A stretch of 64,000 bases of DNA from Taxillus chinensis (Eukaryota > Streptophyta > Magnoliopsida > Santalales > Loranthaceae): assembly GCA_023512835.1 (NCBI GenBank), contig CM042091.1, positions 48,501 to 112,500 on the forward strand. Direction: 5' to 3'. Numbering within the stretch: the first letter of the stretch is position 1; each line of letters begins with the position of its first letter. Position numbers and translations under genes: made by a program. Below the pieces are notes generated by a model, which searched no databases, was not told the origin of the DNA, and saw only the letters and a list, made by a program, of their open reading frames with translations. Below are positions 1 through 11,259 of the stretch, piece by piece.

Positions 1-3000
1 GATGCTTTCGTAAGTCCTATAAAGGAGACACGAAATCGAGGAGAAACCACCCGTAGGCCTGATCGATTCTGTACTGGAAGGATACTTGATAGATGCGCAT
101 TCGCTTCGCGATTCCCGTACGCATGGTGTTTCGGGGCTGCGTCTCTTAACTTGACGCTAGTCGTGACGATAGTGGTTTACGTTAGGGTTCGGAACAACCC
201 AATGGAAAGAGCTGGGGCGAGCGCTGCTGTCTTATAGGTTGCTGGAAGTGCTAGCTCCATTGTATACAAATGCACTTCCTTTATATATATAGAGTAGAAG
301 TGAACTCTTTGTTTGAAGCTGTGTCTGTTTCCAAAACACTATAGCTAGCTGGATGAAACTCGGAATAAGAGTCCAGTCGGGGCGGGGGACAATGACACCG
401 TAATGCCGGATTCGTAGCTTCCCCAAACAAGATGTGTGTTTCTGCAGAGTGTGTGACACACTTGAAAGCAGCACCGAGCCAAACTGCGTCTTGCGACATA
501 GAGACTACCCGGGGCCAGTCGTTTTTGCTGGTACAAATGTTTGGGCTCTGACACTCTGTAAAGCAAGGCTTAGGGACCGAGCGCTAGACTTGACAGCTGG
601 ACTTGAGAGGTCTGTCGACACCCCAAAGCATACTAATAGTGGAGATACTCGGGAAATAGGCGAGTTCGCTGTCTCTTTCAGAGTCAATAGAGAGTTCCCA
701 CCCTATGTCAGGTATGCACGTAATGCCGGAGGAGTCCAGGGTATCTACTCTATAAGAGAGGCTTCGAAAAGTACATTGGTGTACCTACCAGCTCTCTTCC
801 GAGAATTCTGTACTCGAGTCGTTCACTGTGTCTCCAACCTCGTCCATGGAATGTGGACACCCAACACATTCGAGAGCAAAGGCTACTGGGGAGACTCCAG
901 CAACACCGAATGAAATAGACTCTAGTCTTGATAAAGAGACAACACCCTTACTTTCGAGGCTACTGGGTCGGCGTGGCGACTTGCTTACTTATGGAATGGA
1001 AAGTCTGCTTTCACCGCTCTTGCTGTCCCAAAGTCCAGTTCAAGACTGTGCGTTATGACACTCTCCATGAAAGATACTCTACAGATGCCTAACCGATTCC
1101 GAGAACTGCTTTACCTTTCGCAAGTAGTCGGGTCGAAACACGTTACATTGCCGTTGGAGTTGGGTCTTAGGGTGGTCTATACTAGACTCTTTCTGCCGCA
1201 CCATGGGCGGGTCTGGCACCTTGCTTAGCGTTTCATAAAAGCAAAGACTCCGATTATGTAGTCTTTCAGTTCGCCTATCGTCGATGCCTTTGTTGTACAC
1301 TTGCTTTCGGAACGACAGGTAATCCTTTGTTGTTGGTCGTCCATCGAGCCTATCGGTAGTAGGCGCATTCTAGGGTGTCTCTTTTGAGCGTGGTGTTACG
1401 AATTCCGGAGGCAGCTAGAACACTGTATGATCGCGTGTTGCATTCCGAAAGACGATACGCGGTTCACTGTGCATCTAGTTCGGATAGAGCCGGGGTTGGA
1501 CCTCTTGTGTTGGACACTACCATTGGAAACACATCATAAAAGACGCACCGCACCGTATGATATGATTGGAAAAGCAGGATAAGGCATCTGGCAGAGTAGA
1601 GTATCTCTTGGAAACACTGATGGCAGATGGGACTGCTACTATCCGATGTAGCCAAACTGGGTGTACCGTATCTACTGTGCTAGGGGATCCGAACACTATA
1701 CGGGGGGCACGGTCACGTAAGACTCGGAATGCAACCCTGTCTTGGAAGCTCTCGCAAGTAAGGGTATCCAAACCTATACAGAGCCTACCCAATCGGGCCG
1801 AAACACCTAGTCCGAAAGCTCGGGTTCCCGTAACTCATAGATAGCTCTAGGCAGTGCTAGACTTGCGAGGCTGGAATCGGGTGCTCGGAGTATAGCGGGG
1901 TACACTATGACTTTCAGGTTTGCTTGTAAGTCTGTTAGGCTGCCTGTATTTCATAAGAGAGCGTATACGACCCAACAAGAGATAGCAACTTTCGTTGGTC
2001 AGTGTTGGTTACCCTAGCACAGTCTCCCTCCTCTACCGTGTTTCCGAAGCGTACCTACTGTGTTTTGCTCCCTTGGGTGTGTTGCACACTTTCAAACCTG
2101 CTGTCGTCGATGCCGCGGGACTCTCTCTTCTCTTATAGTATAGTGCCGAATTCAAAGCATCCATATCTTTCAGCTGAATATGCTCTACTTCGGATGATGC
2201 TCTTCACCACGGGATTACCTATCGGCCTGACAGAAACGTGGCTTGTTGAATCCTCCAAACAGAGAGTGCACTAGTAGGTCACCTGTTTGCTGTTACTCAA
2301 CTCTCTGGAACATCGACCACTCTGCAGCGGGGGGACTCGGAATAAAGAGCGAAGAAGCAGTGCGCCGGAGCGTATCCGTGCTACCTTGTGTATACTACTA
2401 TTCCGGAAAAGTCGAGTAAGCAAGGCTCTACTACAAGCTCGAAGAGACACGGGAAGCTCCCTCCACCAAGAGTGTACCCCGGGAGTCTATCGAATCGAAC
2501 GGTAGTCTATTGTTGGTTGAGCTGGCTCCGAAACTCGAGCCGAAGAAGTAGGTCTTTTCCATACATATCGATTGCGAATCGCTTCTACTCACGGAAAGGT
2601 ACGGTCCAGCAAGCCGCTTTTGGTTGTGGGGCGGGGACTTGGGATCTTGAAATACGAGCCATTCGGAGAGCAGAGTACCGTATCGCCTATAAGACAGAAG
2701 CAGTTGAGTCCGGAGAAGAGATAGATATGCATGCTCTTTTAACGAATCTAGAGAGAAAGAGAGAGTATAAGGCAATGGGTACCCAAGTAATCGCGTAGAG
2801 CTTTGGGTAGACAGCGAAGAGTCAGAAACCCGTACATCTCTTAAGACAATTGCATTTTATCGAGTGAAGGCAACTACATTTAGGAGAGGCAGCGGACCCA
2901 TTTCGGCACTATAAGAGAAGAGAGAGTACACACTATAGGACCGGAACTCGCTGTAGTTGGATGGAAAACGCTTGAGTTCATTCTGACTAGAGACTCTGGA

Positions 3001-5057
3001 AATAGTGTTGCATTCCGAGCCTTTGGGTATCCGCCGAAAGCAGAGAGCATAGATCCCGCCCGGCGCCACTCGATTCCGGAAACAGACTGTCTTAAAAGCA
3101 GCACTCTCTACTCTGCTTGTTGGATAAAGAGCGGCTTTCGAACCGTATACGTGTTTAATAAGTTTATCGGAAGTGTCTGGGAGAGTTGTGTTGAGAAGAA
3201 CCTGTGTCGTCCGCGTTTCGCATGGTTGCCATATCGGTTAAGACAGCGGCCAAAACTCTATAAGTCAAGAAATTCCGGGAGTTGGATCTCGTATACGATT
3301 TTTCTATTCTATAGTTCCGAAACAACAGCTTTTACCTGAAAGCAGAATAAGGTGCTGCCATGCCCAGGTATAGAGCGGAAAGAGAATGTAATGTGCCACT
3401 TGATACACTCGATTCGTTACGGGTGCCGTAGTTGTCGAGATGCTCTCTGTGCTACTAACAACTCGATGTCCCGGACCCAAACCCAAAGGCAAGAAGTTAA
3501 TACAAAAAACCGTATACTGCATACTGCTGCTGGAGAAGACACCGGATTCGAACCATTCAAAGCAAGCAAGCAAGCTGGGAGGGCAGAGTACGGGGATTTT
3601 GATGCGCGTTTCAGAAGAGAGTTGAATGGGTAAAAATCATAGGTGATAGATAACTAATTTAAGAAGAAGAAGAAGAAACAAAACTAGAGTTGCTAGGAAA
3701 GCCCCGGAGATTCTATGGACAATTGGAAACGTCGAAGTGAGCTGTGGCGTATAATTCGGAAGATGAGGAGATAACGGGCGAAGGAGATTCATTAGTGTGG
3801 TGTCTTTCTTGAGAGGGGCTGCTAGCTCTTGAAGAGGAAACAACAGAACTCGTTTTAGCAGCAAGAGTATTCCGAATAGTGGGAGACCTCCGAAACTGGG
3901 GGGGATGTGCTCTAGAGAAGAAAGGGTACGTACCTTTTCCGTGAAGCCAACAAAGAAAGGTTTCGCTATACACTACACGGATTTGATGTCTTGTAGACCA
4001 AGTCGGCCGCAAACTGTATGGTTAAACTGCGACTGCGCTCTAATGCATACATCGTACAGCCCAGCATTTTCTATGTTACTAGAGAGCTGTTCTTTTTGAA
4101 AGAGTGTCGGTCGGAGGTGCTAGTATCTTTGTAAGAGAGGTCTGTCTGGTCTCGCGCGGGATCAAAGTCAAACGGACGCAAGGGAAGCATGGCAGCAACT
4201 TTATGAGCTACCTGTTTTACTGTATAAGCACTATAAAGAGTTTTCTTAACGAATAGGCGTCTGGCGGCCCCACTGTTGTTTCATTTGTCGAATTCGGATA
4301 CAAGCTTTTCTTAGAGTTTTAGTTAGCAGTTCTCGCTTCGCTCTTTAATACTGGTACTCTGGCTGCTCTCTTTTCTGGTTGTTAAAGACTCTATAAGAGA
4401 GCCAACAAACCCTTCCCTGTGATATTGTCGCTATGGATATGGTCACACGCACAATTGTTAAAACCGCGTTTCTAGGAGTGAGCGGTCCGACGACAGCAAT
4501 AGCTCTATTGAAGATGGAGCACTTTTGGAGGATAGGGTACCGACCACCAATAAAAGTCCAGATTTGAAGGAGAGTTCTAGCCCAGACTTTACTGACAGAG
4601 AGCATAGATCCCGTCGTATCGCCTTTCGGATGATGGTCGCCAATCCAGCAAGTAAAATAGAGCACCCAAACCCCGCTAATAGGAGAGTTACGAAGGGCGT
4701 CAGAGCAGCAGCAGTCTATAGGCGACTCAGGGAAAACGGGATATCTATTATGGGACTGGACAGTACACAATACAAGAGAATACGCGGCCCAAAGGTATCT
4801 GATTCGGGTTTCTAGGAGAGCGAAAAAGGCATAATAAAGGACTTGTTAGTTGTGTGGAAGGACTGTTTGAGAAGAAAGGGTGTAAGCCGGCGGAAGGACA
4901 ACTGGAAACTCTCTCTTCTCTTATAGTGTATAGCTTTTGAAGGAGAAAGAAGATACCTTTTGAAAACTGTTAGCAATCCCATGTTCACATGTGTTCTAGC
5001 GACATTTACCTTTACCTACCGGAAAACCCTTTCTTTTGAATACTTTTGGGATGGGAG
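1..5057. other. Gene-free region
   Basis: I recognise no protein, tRNA or rRNA gene here on either strand. The longest open frames (for example 434-913 plus and 4345-4770 minus) are short, have no family resemblance and look like chance openings. The DNA is rich in short dispersed words such as CTCTATAAGAGAG and its complement (near 751, 2132, 4375 and 4917). A GAA microsatellite lies at about 3660-3680. The 20-nt word at about 205-224, containing AGAGCTGGGGCGAGCG, recurs near 25738. Confidence 0.6.
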
Positions 5058-5156
5058 AACTATAAAGTCTGTATGCTGCCTGCCCCGATTTGGTGAACTC
5101 GTCTGAAATCTCATAATAGATATCCCAACTATAAAGTCTGTATGCTGCCTGCCCCA
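5058..5156 (+). repeat. Direct repeat pair upstream of nad9
   Basis: A 29-nt word (5058-5086) is repeated exactly at 5128-5156, with a 70-nt period. It ends about 70 nt upstream of the nad9 start, so it lies in the probable 5' leader or promoter region. No function can be read from the sequence itself. Confidence 0.85.
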
Positions 5157-5223
5157 TCTATCGGGAGATACAAGAGAGTTAGAGAGTTTAGAGCTTTCAG
5201 CAACACTAACAGAAGCGTCTTTT

Positions 5224-5796
5224 ATGGATAACAAATCTATGATACTCTATAGTTTGGAGACTTTACCCAAGAAATTGGTACAAAATTTGGAACGCTCGGA
5301 ACATGGTAATAGATCTTATACCCATACGGACTACCCATTTCCATTGTTGTGCTTTCTTAAATTGCATACCTATACACGGGTTCAAGTTTCGATCGATATT
5401 TGCGGAGTGGATCATCCCTATAGAATACGCAGATTTGAAGTTGTCTATAATGTACTAAGTACTCGGTTTAACTCAAGAATGCTTGTACAAACAAGTGCAG
5501 ACGAAGTCACACGAATATCTCCGGTAGTAAGTCTATTTCCATCAGCCGGCCGGTGGGAGCGAGAAGTGTGGGATATGTTTGGTGTTTCTTCCAGCAATCA
5601 TCCAGAGCTACGCCGTATATCAACTGATTATGGTTTCGAGGGTAATCCATTACGAAAAGACCTTCCTCTTAGTGGATTTTTGGAAGTACGCTATGATGAT
5701 CAAGAGAAACGTGTGGTTTCTGAAGCCATTGAGATGACCCAAGAATTTCGCTATTTCGATTCTGCGAGTCCGTGGGAGGAAAAGCGTAGCGACTAA
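5224..5796 (+). CDS. nad9: NADH dehydrogenase subunit 9 (complete)
   Basis: Nad9 is the 30-kDa (NuoC-type) subunit of the peripheral arm of complex I, on the matrix side. The 190-residue frame has the usual plant length and an ATG start opening MDNKSMILYSLETLPKK. The family core is clear: RSEHGNRSYTHTDYPF near residue 30, TSADEVTRISPVVSLFPSAG near 100, the GRWEREVWDMFGV signature near 115, then RRISTDYGFEGNPLRKDLP. It ends in TQEFRYFDSASPWE-, as in other plants. There is no intron and no frame defect. A few Ser/Pro residues at conserved Phe/Leu/Tyr positions (for example DLPLSGFLEV) suggest editing sites. nad2 exon 4 follows about 700 nt downstream on the same strand. Confidence 0.97.
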   Translation: MDNKSMILYSLETLPKKLVQNLERSEHGNRSYTHTDYPFPLLCFLKLHTYTRVQVSIDICGVDHPYRIRRFEVVYNVLSTRFNSRMLVQTSADEVTRISPVVSLFPSAGRWEREVWDMFGVSSSNHPELRRISTDYGFEGNPLRKDLPLSGFLEVRYDDQEKRVVSEAIEMTQEFRYFDSASPWEEKRSD

Positions 5797-6492
5797 CAAC
5801 TATATCTATAAAGAGTCCGAAGGGAAAAGTGTTTCTTGTGATGACAGAGAAAAGCCGCTACATTCGGCATAAACATGTTGTGTTCGTAAACCCAGTTCGG
5901 TTGAGCCAGAGAGAAGTAAACCTAAAGGCAGCGCAGCCAAGATATCTCTCTAAAGGAAGCATTCCAAGTTTTCCATCCAACACATAAAGGAGTAAACGCT
6001 CTATTACTATAGAGTTTTCTAGAGAGCTCTCTTTTTCGGGATTATAGGGAACACGCGAATCGGCGGGCATGAGTTTAGCCTTCCAGGTATTTGAGCCGGG
6101 AGCCTTATTATTATGGGAGTAGACAGACTTCGGCTCGGGAAAGCGCTGGCAACAACACGAGAGAAAGGGGTCCATGCCCCCTCCTTTTTATCTTTTGGGA
6201 AATGGAAAGGTGCGTAGTCTACCTTTCTTCCAGCAAGCAAAGAGCACCCAGCAGCCCAGGAAGTAGAATTCAGGACCTTTTCGTAATGGAGATATAATCC
6301 AAGTCGAGTTACGGGAACAGCCGGCTGATGGAAATAGACTTTCACGTTCGGTTCAGAGAGCACTCTTTTAGTTGCTAAAGAATCTCTCGCGTGTTATACA
6401 GATCAGATACCTTTGGGCCGCGTATTCTCTGTTTCCGAACCCAATAAGCAACCCCCCTCCCCTTCGGACTCAACTCTCTCCTCTGACTCTGT
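5797..6492 (+). other. nad2 intron 3, 3' part with domain V
   Basis: This stretch between nad9 and nad2 exon 4 contains a group II domain V hairpin at 6319-6360, recognisable by its CCGG...TTCGGTTC stem and loop. It lies about 130 nt before exon 4, longer than usual, so domain VI may be enlarged. nad2 exon 3, which should encode the segment around THFDQLAKILTGYE, is not found upstream on this strand. The 5' half of the intron is therefore elsewhere and the junction is probably trans-spliced. The 5' limit of the intron part cannot be placed. Confidence 0.65.
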
Positions 6493-7065
6493 ATATGTGG
6501 GCACCGGATATCTATGAGGGTTCACCCACCCCTGTTACTGCATTCCTTTCTGTAGCGCCTAAAATTTCTATTTCTGCTAATCTCTCGCGTTTTTCTCTAT
6601 ATGGTTCCTATGGAACTACATTTCAACAAATCTTCTTTTTCTGCAGCATAGCTTCTATGATCTTTGGAGCACTTTCCGCCATGGCCCAAACGAAAGTAAA
6701 AAGACCTCTCGCTCATAGTTCCATTGGAAATGTAGGTTATATTCTAACTGGTATCTCTTGTGGAACAGTCGAAGGCATTCAAGCGTGTTTGATTGGTATC
6801 TTTATGTATGCATTCATGACGATAGAAGCATTCGCAATCGTGTCAGCATTCCGGAACACCCGTGTGAAATATATAGCGGATTGGGGCGCTCTTTCCAAAA
6901 CGAATCCAATTTCGGCGATTACCTTCTCAATTACATTGTTCTCTTACGCTGGAATACCCCCGTTAGCCGGCTTTTTTAGCAAATTCTCTTTGTTCTGCGC
7001 CGCTTTTGGTTGTGGGGCGTACTCCCTAGCCCCAGTGGGAGTAGTTACTAGCGTTATAGGTCGTT
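6493..7065 (+). CDS. nad2: nad2 exon 4
   Basis: This exon encodes the middle of the complex I membrane-arm subunit ND2, a proton-pumping antiporter-like protein. It opens ATATGTGG, completing the HMW of the family motif HMWAPDIYEGSPTPVTAF, and runs for 573 nt, the length known from angiosperms. Recognisable blocks are MAQTKVKRPLAHSSIGNVGY, the conserved Lys region, then RVKYIADWGALSKTNP and FSYAGIPPLAGFFSKF. It ends after GVVTSVIGR plus one base. Many Ser/Pro residues stand where Leu/Phe is conserved (for example SAFLSVAPKISISANLSRF), implying dense C-to-U editing. Exon 5 follows in cis; exons 1-3 are absent from the window. Confidence 0.95.
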
Positions 7066-8093
7066 GGGCGGCCGGAAGGTTCACGAGAGTGATAAAGTAT
7101 AGGACTCTTTTGATATCTGAGCGGATCGGATGCGGACCCAAACAGACTCGAATAGGGTTGCTTATTGGGTTCGGAAAGAGTAATCGCTATACCATATAAG
7201 ACTTACGACTCGAAAAAAGCACTACACGCGAGAGATGAACCTGTTTTGGTGAATGGAATTAGGACTCTTAGGCCATTTTCCAAGAATCGTGTATACGTAT
7301 TTGCTCCCCACCGGTTGTTGGAACGACGCTGCCGGCCGGATTGAAAACAGAATCGGAAACATAGGGCAGCAGTCCAAGGGATCGAATCGACATCTCTGAT
7401 CAGACAGCCTTTTCAATTCTCTATTCGAGTGGAAAGCACGGCGAAGTCCATCCGAACCACTACTATAAGAGAGCAGACAATGGCATGCGAGCACGTAAGA
7501 GCAAAAGCATGTTGATGCGCTACCCGAAAGACAGTCTCTTGCCTCCGTGCCCTCGGGGATTTGGGGCTAAAAGCGACTATACGGAATCCATTCTATAAGA
7601 AATGGGAATATGAATACGCTCTTGGATCTCTGAAAGCATCTGAGAGGAGAGTGTGCTTCAAAGCACTCTGCGCTTTGCCCCCCCCATTCCTAAACGGCTC
7701 TTCGGAAATGGATGGAAGAGGGTCCGTAGTACCCGAATCAGAGAATTGTGACTGGGAAGGGGACTAGAGAGAAGTGCCTACACAGCCGGAACGAGTAAGC
7801 ACCGGAAAGACTGAATGGCAGCGTACTTGACAGACTGAAAGAAAGATTGGCAGCCGCTAGCAGACAGACTGAAAGCGTACGGGATGCTAGCATACTTGAC
7901 TTAAAGAAATGGGAGCGTTACGACTCGCGGCTAACCCCATTCCGGAATCAGAGTGCTAAGAGACAGAGTGATCCGAACCCGCCCGGAGCGATCCTCCCAT
8001 AGAGGCAGAAGTTGGTGAGCCGTATGATGGGCAACCTTCAAGCACGGTTCGGAGAGGACTCAGTACCCCTCGGGGTGGACCCTTTCACTCTAT
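7066..8093 (+). other. nad2 intron 4 (cis group II intron)
   Basis: This 1,028-nt intron starts GGGCGGCCGG directly after exon 4, where the group II consensus would be GTGYG, and ends in AT before exon 5. Domain V is clear at 8017-8057 (GAGCCGTATGATGGGCAACC and the CGGTTCGG 3' strand). No intron-encoded maturase is visible. About 93 bp of it (7808-7900) is shared with the large inverted repeat. Confidence 0.92.
7808..7900 (+). repeat. 93-bp dispersed repeat inside nad2 intron 4
   Basis: This segment recurs, with a few substitutions, at 48106-48198 in the same orientation and at about 34283-34375 inverted. The latter two are the arms of the 5-kb inverted repeat. The shared part includes the word GCGTACGGGATGCTAGCAT. 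It could support low-frequency recombination linking nad2 intron 4 with nad4 intron 3. Confidence 0.85.
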
Positions 8094-8287
8094 TTTATTA
8101 TATACGCTTCGCGAAAAGAATGTTTTTTGATACACCTAGGACATGGATTCTATACGAACCCTTGGATCGTGAGAAGTCGTTACTACTAGCAATGACTTCC
8201 TCTTTCATTACTGTTTCCTTTCCATATCCCTCTCCCTTGTTCTCTGTAACTCAGCAAATGGCACTCAGTTCATATCTTTACGTTCGA
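8094..8287 (+). CDS. nad2: nad2 exon 5 (C-terminus), stop by editing
   Basis: This is the last nad2 exon. It reads FYYIRFAKRMFFDTPRTWIL, then EPLDREKSLLLAMTSSFITV and YPSPLFSVTQQMALSSYLY. The exon start follows the intron AT end and matches the 188-nt angiosperm exon through SYL. The usual TAG after that point is TAC here. Two codons later, at 8285-8287, a CGA can become UGA by C-to-U editing, the likely stop. Without editing the frame runs to a TGA at 8348-8350. Several Ser/Pro residues (SFITVSFPYP) would be edited to Leu/Phe. Confidence 0.93.
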
Positions 8288-10851
8288 TCCGCTCTCATAC
8301 ACAAGGTTCAAAGAAAGGGTGGAGTGGACCCGCAGCATACTATGCCATGACAGGAGCTGTCCTACGTCCAAACTCTACAGAAGAAAGAGCTCTTTAGACA
8401 CTAAGAGGCGGCGAGCCGGCACAATCTGTCCGTTAGGCAGAGTAGAGTATTCACCTTCCCGAGCGTTCAATCAAACCTGGCGAACCCAGAGGCATCGGTA
8501 TTCGAATGCTTGCGCCGGAATACAGAGTGTCTAGGTCTTTGGTACTGTACTCTTGGAAACAGACAAGACAAGGTAGGACTCTATAGACTGCGGAACTCTA
8601 CACAACCGAGACTCACTGACACTCTAGAGGTTTCTTCGAAATCGAAGTGGGCCAGCTCCGCTCTCTCTCGGTAGTCAAGTGCTTCCCACTTCACCGATCC
8701 ATATGCGGCTCCAAATACATTATGCCCCCCGAACTAAGAAGGCAACACCGGCCCGGTGCGTACTCTTAAGGTATAACGGAGGGGAGTTCGAAAGCAGAGC
8801 GTAAGCAAACCAGTTCGAAATTGCATATGCGGTTTTAGGAGTTGTACTGACAACAGAAGAAGAAGAAGAAGGATCTCTCTGGGTATTGTCACACAACACA
8901 TTATCGTCCAAAAAGGTATGTGTGGAAACACCCGCTGTACTATTACACATGAACTTGGAAACAGACAGTGTGCTTCTACCGTTTCATAACCTTGCTATGG
9001 GCTGGATGGCGCAGTAACTGGGTATTGGGTCTGCGTGTAGCGGCGAAAGAGAGATTCCGAAAGAAGAGAGCTCTTTCCCAGGACACAAAACAGTCTTCAG
9101 ATACCCTTGTAAGATCTGCTGCAACCTTTCCTTCGGTCCTATGGCATACGTAATCGAGCTGCCGAATCTGTCTTGTTGTGTCTTGTTGGGCAGAGCAAGA
9201 ACCATTGAATGGCAGCGTAGCAAGGGAGAGTCCTACTTTTCCTGGAGATTTTCAGGTATCTGTTCAAGGCTCCAAGAGAGAAACACTCGAAGCGAAGGCG
9301 TCTGGGGCTCTTTTACGACAGTGTAGCAGCCTGCTTTCAAGGACACGACAGATTCGGTAGCTTCTTAAAGAGCGGAAAGCAACAGCGGTATCTCGACATA
9401 CAGAGCCCAAGGAAAGCCCAATACCTACTATTGGATTTGAACCAATGACTCCCGCCGTATGAAAGCGGTACTCTAACCACTGAGTTAAGTAGGTGACAGA
9501 AACAGAGACATGTACTTGAGCGAAGCAATACCAAGCGGAAAGCCCATCGAAAGAGGTTATGAAACGGTATACTCTATACGTTGTAGACTCCCCAACCTGC
9601 CAAGAGAGGGTAGCAAAAACAGATCTATGGAACCCGCGTACGCCAACGAGCCTACTTTCGCTTCGCGTATCTATAAGAAAAGAAATAGTTGCATTTCGCG
9701 TTCCGCTCTTTAAAATAAGGATAACACTCTCTTCGGATTCTGCATCTTTCGAGTCTGTCGGCATCGTAAAAAGATCTGCATTCCGTACCGACAACCCAGA
9801 GTCCTTGAAAGAGGGAAGTCGGGGGTGTGGGGGCTCACAGAGATGCTTGAAAGAAGAGAGCTGTTTCCATTTGCTTCGTTAGAAGTACCAAATAGAAGAC
9901 GGGAATGTGCATGCACGCCGGAACAACAGGCAAGAGAGCAGATCCAACCCCTGGACTCTCCGAACAGTGCTGTCTATACATCCGGGAGCATAGGCCGAGA
10001 CAAGAGATAGATAGCCCGGTGGAAGAATGCTCGAATGCGGAACGGAGCACTCAAACTCTTCCGCATGCCATAAGCGGAATGGTTGGTTGGCAGCATCCAA
10101 TATCTCCGGCTTTCAAGGGAGGACAGTCCATGGCCCAATCTTGCCAGAGCCCGAATCGATGCATGCACGGTGTGTTCACCCGGAATCTGAAAGATGTCTT
10201 ACTCTGGAATGATACACTTTGGAATGCTTCTTACCGCTCCGCTCGCTATTGATTCTGTGCATGTATTTCAGCGGAATTGGCGTATGCTGCCGCCTGTTTC
10301 ATGCAACTACTAGTATCACTGTAGCAACCGGATGTAGAGAGAAGACCCGCCCCCGGTCGAATAGTGGTCTAGGTATTCCAGTGTCTGCTCAGGCCCACCG
10401 AACTCTGCATCCCGACAAGAAACTGCATCACCTCGATTGTCAAGAGTACAGACACTCAACAAGAGAATCGAGACTATAACAGGCTAGCAACTCTTAGAGC
10501 ATTTCCTGCCAACGATACAAAGAGAAGAGAATCACGGGTAACTCTTCATTACAGATCCATCCCGCCTTGAACACGGCCCTAATTGATTGCTGGAACTGGA
10601 AGTTCGGTCCCTACAATTACGAGAGACGGACACCACGTGGATATCTCCCTGGACTGCGGTATTCCTCCGACTTCCGGCTGCATCTCTTCCCACCTTTTTG
10701 CGAGAGTACATTGGTGGAGTGGGTACTGTACCAAATGATGGCAATGTTCCCTGTCTGTCTAAACAGTGGCTTTCTCCATGCAGCGACAGAGCTCTTTCCG
10801 ACCGGTATGTATGCTGCGCGAGGCTACTACGCGAGAGAACCCATTGCTTAT
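8288..10851. other. Spacer with one tRNA gene
   Basis: Apart from trnM at 9422-9494 I see no gene. A GAA/AAG microsatellite lies at about 8855-8873. Open frames up to 176 residues (9264-9794 minus) lie across the tRNA and show no family resemblance. Confidence 0.6.
9422..9494 (-). tRNA. trnM-CAU: tRNA-Met (CAU), plastid-type elongator
   Basis: Read on the minus strand, this 73-nt sequence folds as a cloverleaf. It has acceptor ACCTACT paired with AGTAGGT, D-arm TTAACTCAGTGG, the anticodon loop around CAT in GCTTTCATACGG, and T-arm CATTGGTTCAAATCCAATA. It closely matches the chloroplast elongator trnM, so it is an old plastid import of the kind used as the functional elongator tRNA-Met in plant mitochondria. 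The CCA end is not encoded. Confidence 0.95.
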
Positions 10852-11209
10852 ATGTCGGAATTTGCACCTATATCTATCTATTTAGTGATCAGTCCGCTAG
10901 TTTCTGTTCTCCCACTCGGTGTTCCCTTTCCATTTGCTTCCAAGAGTGCTACCAGTCCAGAGACATTGTCGGCCTACGAATGTGGTTTCGATCCATTCGG
11001 TGATGCCAGAAGTCGTTTCGATATACGCTTTTTTTCTAGTTTCGATTTTATTTATTATCCCTGATCCGGAAGTAACCTTTTCCTTTCCGTGGGCGGTTAC
11101 CCTAAAAACGCTGGATATGTTTGGATTTTGGTCAATGATTGGCTTTTTATTGATATTGACGATTGGATTTCTCTATGAATGGAAAAGGGGTGCTTCGGAT
11201 CGGGAGTAG
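10852..11209 (+). CDS. nad3: NADH dehydrogenase subunit 3, +1 frameshift
   Basis: ND3 is a small membrane-arm subunit of complex I. The first frame reads [15 protein letters not shown], then the family signature [20 protein letters not shown]. It then shifts at a run of seven T after the CGC of DIR (about 11027-11033). Six T would keep the frame and give RFFLVSIL. The second frame continues [20 protein letters not shown] and ends [13 protein letters not shown] with TAG at 11207-11209. Total length is 358 nt, one more than the usual 357. Everything else matches the family, so the extra base is either a sequencing error or a recent inactivating mutation. ccmFn follows 50 nt downstream; the rps12 that usually follows nad3 is absent. 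Confidence 0.93.
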
Positions 11210-11259
11210 GATTGGGTGGGGGCGGGGTGTTACAGAACAGAAAATACTAGTTTTAGCAC

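Noticed and set aside
434..913. 159-codon open frame near the left end
   Set aside because: No family resemblance, unusual composition and repeat-derived words; looks like chance opening.
3530..3575. T-arm-like GGTTCGAATCC on the minus strand
   Set aside because: No matching acceptor, D-arm or anticodon arm could be found around it.
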